6,541 nucleotides of DNA, from NCBI GenBank assembly GCA_003139735.1, contig PLGA01000382.1, positions 1-6,541 of the forward strand, written 5' to 3'. Below, in pieces: positions 1-5,058 of the stretch. The stretch's first letter is position 1; each line of letters starts with the position of its first letter. Under the pieces are notes generated by a model, which ran no database searches, was not told the DNA's origin, and was given only the letters and a program-made list of their open reading frames with translations. The position numbers and the translations under genes were made by a program. This stretch comes from Bryobacterales bacterium. Its GTDB lineage: Bacteria > Acidobacteriota > Terriglobia > Bryobacterales > Bryobacteraceae.

Positions 1-588
1 GTAGATCCACTGCATCTCACCCGGATCGAAGAGCGTCAAGAACAGATAACGGATTGCGCCGACATTCTCGATATCGAAGACGAGCCGGTCCGCGGACGCC
101 TCCGCAATGCGCATTCGATAGGTGGATGCGCCGGAGAGATTATCGGTCTGTTCCAGGTAGAATACCTTGCCCTGCGTCATCTCATCGACCGTGAAGTCCT
201 GGCGGCGGCGACTTGGCTGCGGACCGGTCAAGGCATGGGCGCTCACGATCAATGTCTGCCACTGCTTGTGTGTCACCGACCAATAGCGCATGCCCGCGAG
301 ATCTGAAATTGCACCGATGCGGCTCAGCAAACCCTCAATTCCGCCGGTATAACGAAATCGCGCGGCGGTGGTTATCAACGTAGAGAATCCGGGCTCGGCC
401 CAACCGGTGCACGCAGGCGGTATCCAGTTGCGGCCGAGATCGGAATCGTTCCAGAACTTCACCGTGGGCGAATCGTCCAGACTGGGATAGGGCGGAACAG
501 GTTCCGCTCCGCAGGGGGGTTGCGGCCGCGGTTGCGTATAAGCGGCCGCCTGACAGAGCAGCATCAGCGAAAATGCAGTCCTGATCAT
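1..588 (-). CDS. Putative secreted protein of unknown function (C-terminus beyond window)
   Basis: This reading frame is open for 196 codons from an ATG at 588 down to base 1, where the window cuts it, so the C-terminus is missing. The N-terminus (MIRTAFSLMLLCQAAAYTQ) looks like a short Sec signal peptide with cleavage after the AAA, so the product is probably periplasmic or exported. A proline-rich stretch follows (residues about 19-37), then a globular, mixed-composition body with segments such as GMRYWSVTHKQWQTL and FDIENVGAIRYLFLTLFDPG. I do not recognise it firmly. The body vaguely recalls uncharacterised families of the DUF6675 kind, which I could not check. It starts 18 bp after the stop of the YXWGXW gene in the same frame and direction, so the two are probably co-transcribed. 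Only a weak GAG-type ribosome binding site precedes the ATG. The reading frame itself is well supported by length and sensible protein composition. Confidence 0.75.
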   Translation of the reverse strand, partial: MIRTAFSLMLLCQAAAYTQPRPQPPCGAEPVPPYPSLDDSPTVKFWNDSDLGRNWIPPACTGWAEPGFSTLITTAARFRYTGGIEGLLSRIGAISDLAGMRYWSVTHKQWQTLIVSAHALTGPQPSRRRQDFTVDEMTQGKVFYLEQTDNLSGASTYRMRIAEASADRLVFDIENVGAIRYLFLTLFDPGEMQWIY

Positions 589-606
589 TATTACTCGAAC
601 TCGCAG

Positions 607-900
607 TTACCGCCAGTGCCCCTCTACCATCACCCAGCCGTCCCTTTGGTGGACCCAGCGATGCGCTACCCAGCGCTGTCCCGGCCGTGGAGGCTGTTCC
701 CACCGTCCCGCGTTCCACGCGTAGCCATTGCCGTCCCATCGCTGATAGCCGGAAATCCACACATGGTGACGGCTGGGCGGCGGTGGGCGCCTCTCGACTA
801 AGACACGCGGTGGCGCAATGCGTACTACGATGCCGGCAGCCGCGCCGCTGAAGGCCAACGCGCCCGCGAAAATCAACCCGATCAAGCGTTTCGAAACCAT
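607..900 (-). CDS. YXWGXW repeat-containing small exported protein
   Basis: This encodes a 97-residue protein. The N-terminus (MVSKRLIGLIFAGALAFSG) is a clear signal peptide or membrane anchor with a KR n-region and a hydrophobic core. It is followed by a Pro/Arg-rich linker (PPRVLVERRPPPP, about 30-42) and an aromatic-rich C-terminal half, about 46-97. That half holds repeating W-x-x-G-x-W type units, visible as HVWISGYQRWDG, YAWNAGRWEQPP, WVAHRWV and WVMVEGHWR. This pattern is the hallmark of the YXWGXW (BcpO-related) repeat family, common as small periplasmic or surface proteins in Proteobacteria and Acidobacteriota and with no settled function. A longer frame opens at 984, but ATG 900 is preferred: a strong GGAG sits 8 nt upstream, and the signal peptide begins exactly there. 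It is probably co-transcribed with the secreted protein that follows. Confidence 0.82.
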   Translation of the reverse strand: MVSKRLIGLIFAGALAFSGAAAGIVVRIAPPRVLVERRPPPPSRHHVWISGYQRWDGNGYAWNAGRWEQPPRPGQRWVAHRWVHQRDGWVMVEGHWR

Positions 901-906
901 CGCACA

Positions 907-915
907 CTCTCCTCT
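907..915 (-). promoter_or_regulatory. Ribosome binding site deciding the start at 900
   Basis: On the minus strand the sequence reads AGAGGAGAG, with GGAG (912 to 909) 8 nt before ATG 900. This near-ideal Shine-Dalgarno places the start at 900 rather than at 984. The 984 start would add 28 residues ahead of the signal peptide. Confidence 0.75.
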
Positions 916-928
916 ATTAAGCATGAAT

Positions 929-945
929 TGCGAACCAACTTCGCA
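929..945. repeat. Inverted repeat, possible operator, in divergent spacer
   Basis: TGCGAA and TTCGCA form a perfect 6-bp dyad separated by 5 bp (CCAAC). It lies 28 to 45 bp upstream of the minus-strand start at 900 and about 200 bp from the plus-strand BON gene. That is where a repressor or activator of the YXWGXW gene could bind. The 245-bp spacer (901-1145) shows no convincing -35/-10 pair to my eye and no other gene. Function is inferred from symmetry and position only. Confidence 0.3.
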
Positions 946-1131
946 GTGCACGCAGGTGGCCGCGGGCAAGAAACAAGAACTCATGCAATGTTTCAGCCCG
1001 ACGGGCTTCGGACACGCAAAACTTGCGGGTCCAACGGCAAAACCTGCACTTCCACGCAGTTCACCAAGCCGGCTTTTCTGCCAAAGCGCACTTCAGCGGC
1101 GGCCCCCAACGTGCTCCGGTGGCGCTGAACT

Positions 1132-1135
1132 GAGG
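1132..1135 (+). promoter_or_regulatory. Ribosome binding site supporting a TTG start
   Basis: GAGG lies 10 nt before the TTG at 1146. It supports this unusual start codon for the BON lipoprotein, whose signal peptide begins at that codon and for which I see no ATG at a suitable place. Confidence 0.6.
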
Positions 1136-1145
1136 TACAACCACT

Positions 1146-1697
1146 TTGAATACAACTACGATTACCAAGTGGCCGGCGTTGCTGGCCATAGTCGCCGCCG
1201 GACTTCTGGCGGGGTGCTCGCAAACCACAAAGGCGCCCGACGTCTCGAGCGACGTCCGCAAGGCGCTGGATCAAGCCGGCCTGAAGAACGTCTCCGTCCA
1301 ACAGGATCGCGACAAGGGCGTTGTCACTCTGGGCGGACACGTCGCTGGCGACGCCGATAAGACTCAAGCGGAGAATATTGCAAGATCCGCCGCGGGCGCG
1401 CAAGTTGTGTCGGACCAGATTGCGGTCATCCCGGTGGGCGACGAAAGCAATGCCCGGACGATGAATTCGGATCTGGACAAAGGCATCGAGCAGAACTTGG
1501 ATGCTGCGCTCATCCAAAGTAAGCTGCGCGATGGCGTTGAGTTCGCGGTCAAGAACCACGTCGTGACGCTGACTGGCCAAGTCAACTCTCAATCCAAGCG
1601 CCGGGCGGTCGAAAGCGTCGCGGCTGCCGTTCCCAACGTTCAGCAGGTGGTGAACGAATTGCAAGTTAAAAATCAGAAGGCAACCTCATCGGATTGA
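1146..1697 (+). CDS. BON domain-containing lipoprotein (two BON domains)
   Basis: This encodes 183 residues beginning at TTG. The N-terminus is a lipoprotein signal peptide (ITKWPALLAIVAAGLLAGC) with a classic LAGC lipobox, giving a lipidated Cys at position 24. The next residue is Ser, not Asp, which suggests outer-membrane sorting. Two BON (OsmY/nodulation) domains follow. The first spans about 31-96, with the core GVVTLGGHV and the typical helix of A-E-N-I-A spacing. The second spans about 109-176, with the core HVVTLTGQV followed by RRAVESVAAAVPNVQQVVNEL. BON domains are thought to bind phospholipid or help stabilise the envelope, as in OsmY and DolP, and are often induced by osmotic or envelope stress. 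It is the first gene of a plus-strand run and ends 28 bp before the CsbD gene. The two-domain lipoprotein layout resembles DolP, but sequence identity cannot be judged here, so no gene name is given. Confidence 0.9.
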   Translation: MNTTTITKWPALLAIVAAGLLAGCSQTTKAPDVSSDVRKALDQAGLKNVSVQQDRDKGVVTLGGHVAGDADKTQAENIARSAAGAQVVSDQIAVIPVGDESNARTMNSDLDKGIEQNLDAALIQSKLRDGVEFAVKNHVVTLTGQVNSQSKRRAVESVAAAVPNVQQVVNELQVKNQKATSSD

Positions 1698-1725
1698 AGA
1701 CGTCGACAACCAGGAGAGAACGAAC

Positions 1726-1908
1726 ATGACGAAACCAAGTACGAACGACGAAGTGAAGGGCACCGTCCACCAAGTGAAGGGCGCGGTCAAGGAAGCGGCG
1801 GGCCGAGTCGCCAAGAACCCGGATTTGGAGGCTGAAGGCACAGCCGAAAAGACAGGCGGTAAGGTCCAAAAGAAAATAGGCCAGATTGAAAGAGTCTTCG
1901 AGAAATAG
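1726..1908 (+). CDS. CsbD family protein (small stress protein)
   Basis: This is a 60-residue, highly charged, glycine- and lysine-rich protein matching the CsbD family in length and pattern. Two imperfect halves are visible, DEVKGTVHQVKGAVKEAAGR (8-27) and EAEGTAEKTGGKVQKKIGQ (35-53), joined by the typical NPDLEAEG segment and closed by the family-like end ERVFEK. The protein lacks a signal peptide and hydrophobic segments, so it is cytosolic. Family members are general-stress proteins (SigB-controlled in Bacillus, YjbJ in E. coli), are abundant in stress or stationary phase, and have no known enzyme activity. A strong AGGAGAG ribosome binding site sits 7 nt before the ATG. It follows the BON gene by 28 bp and precedes the DUF3309-like gene by 20 bp, pointing to one transcript and a shared stress response. 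Confidence 0.92.
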   Translation: MTKPSTNDEVKGTVHQVKGAVKEAAGRVAKNPDLEAEGTAEKTGGKVQKKIGQIERVFEK

Positions 1909-1928
1909 AGGAAAGGCGGATCGACACG

Positions 1929-2084
1929 ATGCTGATACTACTGATACTCTTGCTGTTGCTCTTGGGCGGTGGCGGCGGATACTACGGTCACAGCCGTTGG
2001 GGTTATGGCGGGGGCGCGGGCGTGGGGCTGGGAACCATCTTGATCATTTTGCTCTTGGTCTACGCGTTTGGCATGTTCCGTTAG
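1929..2084 (+). CDS. DUF3309-like small membrane protein
   Basis: This is a 51-residue protein, short enough to be missed by automated calling. Its N-terminus is an almost pure Leu/Ile segment (MLILLILLLLLLGGGGG), followed by a Gly/Tyr/Trp loop (YYGHSRWGYGGGAGVG, 18-33) and a second hydrophobic stretch (LGTILIILLLVYAFG, 34-48). This order (hydrophobic, SRxWGYGP/G-like loop, hydrophobic) is the layout of the DUF3309 family of tiny inner-membrane proteins of unknown function. GGCGGA lies 8 nt before the ATG and AGAGGA overlaps the CsbD stop, so translation may be coupled to CsbD. It lies between CsbD and the AI-2E permease on the same strand. The reading frame is well supported. The family match is from recalled pattern, not a search, and the usual Pro/Trp of the loop is only partly conserved. 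Confidence 0.72.
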   Translation: MLILLILLLLLLGGGGGYYGHSRWGYGGGAGVGLGTILIILLLVYAFGMFR

Positions 2085-2127
2085 CGGAACGGTCGAAGAG
2101 CGGCCTGTCGGGGGGCGATGAGCAGCG

Positions 2128-4038
2128 ATGCGCGCCATGCCCATAAAACACGATCTGCCGGCAGCGGGGATCGCGACAAGTCCCAAGCTCGGGGGCGGCG
2201 CCGGGACCATTGTCCTGTTCGGGACAATCGCCGCCCTGTATTTTGCGCGTGAGATTCTAGTCCCCTTCGCATTCGCTCTCACCGTGACGTTCATCTTGAC
2301 TCCGGTGGTAGCCTTTCTCCAGAGGCTGCACATCGGGCGGATCGGTTCCGTCTTCGTCACGGCGCTGGTGTCGATCGCGGTAGCCGGCGGCATCGGCTGG
2401 ATCATCGTGAACCAGTTTGTCGACGTCGCCAATCAGCTCCCCTTGTACAGCCAGAATATCAAGGCCAAGATCGACGCGTTTCACCTCCCGGCAACGGGGC
2501 AGCTCAGCCACGCCTCTAAGAGCGTGCAGGATGTGGTGCGGGAACTGACCAGCCCCGTTGCGCCGCCTGCGCCGCCTGCGCCGCCTCAACATGGCCAGAG
2601 CCGGAAGCAAACGAATGCGCCGGCCGTGCCCGCGCCTCCAACCCCCGTCAGCGTAGTGCCACCCGCGGTGAGCGGATGGGCGAAACTTCGTAACCTGGGA
2701 CCGTCCATTCTTGCCCCTCTCGGACAGGCCGGAATTGTCGTCATTTTTGCGGTGTTCATGCTGTTGAAGAGAGAGGACCTGAGGAACCGCCTTCTGCGGC
2801 TGGCCGGCCTCGGCCAGTTGAACCGTTCGACGCAGGCGCTCGACGACGCGTCGGGCCGCGTCAGCCGATACATGCTGGCGCAGTTCCTGGTCAATGCAAG
2901 CTTTGGAGCGCTGTTCGGATTCGGTGTCTTCCTGATTGGCGTGCCCAGTCCAGCGTTATGGGGAGTGGTCGCCGGCCTCTTGCGGATTGTGCCGTACGTG
3001 GGAACTCCCGTTTCCGCGATTTTTCCGATCGCACTTTCATTGGCGGTTTTCGACGGGTGGCTCCAGCCTCTGCTCGTGTTCCTGCTTGTGGCGGGCCTCG
3101 AACTCATCGTCGGTAATTTCGTCGAACCCTGGCTCTACGGCTCCTATGTGGGAATTTCTTCCCTGGCGCTGCTTGTAAGCGCCGTCTTTTGGACCGTTCT
3201 GTGGGGACCCGCGGGCCTGATTCTGTCTACGCCGCTGACGGTCTGCCTGGTGGTTCTGGGACGCCACATTCCCCAATTCTCCTTCCTGCACATCCTGCTG
3301 GGAGACGAACCAGTTCTGGCGGCCGAAGCGCAGATCTATCAGCGCTTGCTGGCGATGGACCAACTCGAGGTGCAGACCATCGTCGGCCGCGCGCTGAAGG
3401 ATAAGTCGCTGGTCGAGTTGTACGACTCGGTGCTCATCCCGGCTCTGAACATGGCAGAACAGGACCGGCACAAGGGCGCCATCGACACAGCCAGGGAAGA
3501 GTTCCTCTTTCTCAGCATTCATGAAATGATCGTCGAGTTTTCCGAGTATCAACCACTGCCGGACGTCGCGGAGCGTCCCAACGCCAGGATACTTTGTCTT
3601 CCAGCGCACGATCGGGCCGATGAGGTCACGGGCGCGATGCTGGCTCAGATCCTGGATCGGAACGGGTTCGCGACTCTGTCCTTCTCCATCGACGGGTCTT
3701 CTCCCAATGAATGGCTCGCACTGATTGAAGCCGGGCCGAGCGATGTAGTTTGCATCTCGGCGCTGCCTCCTTACGCGTTCGCGCCGGCGCGCGATATGTG
3801 CAAGCAGATTCGGGAGCGATTTCCAAAACTCAAAGTGGTGGTTTGCGTCTGGGGATTCAGCGGCGACACGACCAAAGCCAAGGCCCGCTTCGACCGAACC
3901 CAGCCCGATCGCTTGTCCACCAGCATCGCGGAGGCCGTGCAACATGTTGAGGAACTGCTTCAGCCCATGCATACCGACGCCCCGGAAGCTCCGGAAAGTT
4001 CACCACCATCCCTGGCGGCTCCTGCAAATCGTGCCTAA
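2128..4038 (+). CDS. AI-2E family transporter with C-terminal B12-binding-like module
   Basis: This encodes 636 residues, far longer than the usual 350-400 for this family. Residues about 27-390 form the AI-2E (UPF0118, PerM/TqsA) permease: hydrophobic segments near 27-45, 48-66, 75-96, 197-214 and four or so more between 251 and 379. They include the family-like PYVGTPVSAIFPIALSLA (289-306) and VEPWLYGSYVGISSLALL (332-349). Members export small molecules such as autoinducer-2 or act as cation antiporters, so the substrate here is unknown. A Pro/Ala-rich insert (143-181) sits in the loop between the third and fourth segments. After the membrane part comes a helical region (about 397-475) and then an alpha/beta region (about 485-612) with ARILCLPAHD, DVVCISALPP and LKVVVCVWGF, resembling a cobalamin cap plus B12-binding fold without the ligand histidine. 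It starts 43 bp after the DUF3309-like gene; the ribosome binding site is weak, and Met4 is an alternative start. Confidence 0.88.
   Translation: MRAMPIKHDLPAAGIATSPKLGGGAGTIVLFGTIAALYFAREILVPFAFALTVTFILTPVVAFLQRLHIGRIGSVFVTALVSIAVAGGIGWIIVNQFVDVANQLPLYSQNIKAKIDAFHLPATGQLSHASKSVQDVVRELTSPVAPPAPPAPPQHGQSRKQTNAPAVPAPPTPVSVVPPAVSGWAKLRNLGPSILAPLGQAGIVVIFAVFMLLKREDLRNRLLRLAGLGQLNRSTQALDDASGRVSRYMLAQFLVNASFGALFGFGVFLIGVPSPALWGVVAGLLRIVPYVGTPVSAIFPIALSLAVFDGWLQPLLVFLLVAGLELIVGNFVEPWLYGSYVGISSLALLVSAVFWTVLWGPAGLILSTPLTVCLVVLGRHIPQFSFLHILLGDEPVLAAEAQIYQRLLAMDQLEVQTIVGRALKDKSLVELYDSVLIPALNMAEQDRHKGAIDTAREEFLFLSIHEMIVEFSEYQPLPDVAERPNARILCLPAHDRADEVTGAMLAQILDRNGFATLSFSIDGSSPNEWLALIEAGPSDVVCISALPPYAFAPARDMCKQIRERFPKLKVVVCVWGFSGDTTKAKARFDRTQPDRLSTSIAEAVQHVEELLQPMHTDAPEAPESSPPSLAAPANRA
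2560..2586 (+). repeat. 9-bp tandem repeat (three perfect copies) inside permease gene
   Basis: Three perfect head-to-tail copies of GCGCCGCCT encode Ala-Pro-Pro three times (residues 145-153) at the start of the proline-rich insert. The unit is a multiple of three, so copy-number change by slippage would keep the frame and only alter linker length. Confidence 0.9.
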
Positions 4039-4134
4039 GAGCGCAGGCGAAATTCCGCAGCCCGGCATTGGTTGTAACGGGATTGGCCGGCAAAAAGTGG
4101 TTGTGACCGAAACGCGGCAAGCCTCGAAGCGCCG

Positions 4135-4599
4135 TCAGGCGGCTCCGTGGGCTGGGAGCAAATCCTTGATCGCCTTGCCGATCTCCATGAATTGATCAAG
4201 ACCGGAGGGTTTGGTGATGAACTGGCAGACTCCAAGGTCCTTGAGCAAAGCCTCGTCCCGCCGGGACTGGGAAGAACTCCACACGCAGACGGGAACGCCG
4301 GCGAGGTAGTTGGCGCTTCGGATCTCGCGCAGAATGTCTTCGCCGGTATACCTGGACAGATGCAAGTCCACCAAGATCAGGTCCGGAACGGCCGCGTCCG
4401 TGTAAGCCCCTTGCCGGCGGATAAACGCGAGGGCTTGGCCCCCGGTCGCCAGATGGACCAGTTCAAATCGAAGATCCTGCTTCTTCAGCGCCAGATCGAG
4501 AAGGAAGACATCGGAGCGGTTGTCTTCAATGACCAGGATTCGGGCCGCGGATCCCGTCGTCGCGGGTTTCAAAGTCGGCTCCACATCGCTCTCCCTCAT
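4135..4599 (-). CDS. Single-domain response regulator (receiver only)
   Basis: This 154-residue protein is essentially one CheY-like receiver domain (about 19-148) with no output domain. All key residues are visible: the acidic pair E25-D26 in ILVIEDN, phospho-acceptor D78 in DLILVDLHL, the hydroxyl S108 in VCVWSSS, and K130 in FITKPS. The pattern, with a long loop before D78 and WSSS, matches Rcp1-type stand-alone regulators that usually partner with hybrid or phytochrome-like histidine kinases and act by phosphotransfer or protein binding. No kinase lies in the window. The ATG at 4599 has GAGG 11 nt upstream, a poor-to-fair ribosome binding site. The gene is convergent with the AI-2E gene (96 bp between stops) and divergent from the efflux genes. 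A role in controlling either neighbour is possible but rests on position only. Confidence 0.92.
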   Translation of the reverse strand: MRESDVEPTLKPATTGSAARILVIEDNRSDVFLLDLALKKQDLRFELVHLATGGQALAFIRRQGAYTDAAVPDLILVDLHLSRYTGEDILREIRSANYLAGVPVCVWSSSQSRRDEALLKDLGVCQFITKPSGLDQFMEIGKAIKDLLPAHGAA

Positions 4600-4677
4600 T
4601 CCACACTCGACCTCGTCAGCGTTGGCGATGACACTTGCAGCGCCTTTGCGGACTGCGACCGGCGGTCCTCAAGAAGC

Positions 4678-4712
4678 GCCCTCCACGGCAAGCGTTGGTT
4701 GCGGTGGAGGGC
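4678..4712. repeat. Strong interrupted hairpin in divergent spacer
   Basis: GCCCTCCAC (4678-4686) pairs perfectly with GTGGAGGGC (4704-4712). After a single G/G mismatch, GCAA (4688-4691) pairs with TTGC (4699-4702), leaving a 7-nt loop. No T-run follows on either strand, so an intrinsic terminator is unlikely. It lies about 80 bp upstream of the response-regulator start and about 350 bp upstream of the efflux gene start. It could be an operator or a structured leader. Confidence 0.5.
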
Positions 4713-5046
4713 AGCCTACAAGGGTATTTCGCGAATCGACTAATGCTCAGCAACCCGGCGGCCATTTGGCGGGTCGGCCCCTGAGGGTCCGGGAAACGCC
4801 GCCAAGCTCCGTGCCTGCCCATGAAGTGGGGTTGAAGGCCCGCTGAACGCCTCGAAGCGCTGCGAACTGTGCACCTCGCTTAGCAAGTCTTGCACTTACG
4901 CTTGGTGTCCCGCGCCGCACGTCCGCAACGCCGGCTTGGCGGCTCATGGCCGTTCGCGTGCATATCCGATAGCGACATTTACGAGATCATTACGATGCAG
5001 TGCGTTCGAGCCACTCGCCCCAGGCGTGGAATCCAGAGATGAGAGC

Positions 5047-5050
5047 GGAG
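5047..5050 (+). promoter_or_regulatory. Ribosome binding site deciding the adaptor's TTG start
   Basis: GGAG lies exactly 8 nt before TTG 5059. The farther in-frame candidates, TTG 4936 and GTG 5026, have no comparable site, so 5059 is the preferred start. Confidence 0.6.
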
Positions 5051-5058
5051 ATTCCGAG

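Larger units (their letters stand above)
4600..5058. other. Divergent intergenic region between response regulator and efflux operon
   Basis: These 459 bases hold no gene I can support. Short frames occur on both strands but lack family resemblance and show unnatural composition. The stretch 4936-5058 is open in the frame of the adaptor gene but is better read as leader. Promoters for both flanking genes must lie here; I see no convincing -35/-10 pair. The clearest element is the hairpin at 4678-4712. A small odd palindrome, GCAAG-T-CTTGC, lies at 4883-4893. Confidence 0.6.

Noticed and set aside
335..907. 190-residue open frame on the minus strand
   Set aside because: It overlaps the YXWGXW gene and the secreted-protein gene in another frame. 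Its protein is Arg/Ser/Ala-rich with no signal peptide or family pattern, while both overlapped genes have clear signal peptides.
995..1007. Small hairpin AGCCCG-A-CGGGCT in the divergent spacer
   Set aside because: Too short a loop for six pairs, no T-run on either strand, and no position that suggests a terminator or operator.
993..1664. 223-residue open frame antisense to the BON lipoprotein gene
   Set aside because: No recognisable pattern, and the plus-strand frame carries a lipobox and two BON domains.
3037..3972. 311-residue open frame antisense to the AI-2E gene
   Set aside because: Its composition (many Arg, Gln, His) is typical of an antisense shadow in GC-rich DNA, and the plus-strand frame has clear membrane and domain patterns throughout.
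4062..4090. Possible terminator hairpin between the convergent AI-2E and response-regulator genes
   Set aside because: Only a 5-bp CCGGC/GCCGG stem with a long loop, followed by CAAAAAG on the plus strand and no T-run on either strand. A terminator is expected here but is not convincingly visible.
4520..4947. Several short open frames on both strands in the spacer before the efflux genes
   Set aside because: They overlap each other or the response regulator, lack ribosome binding sites and family resemblance, and have the composition of random GC-rich frames.
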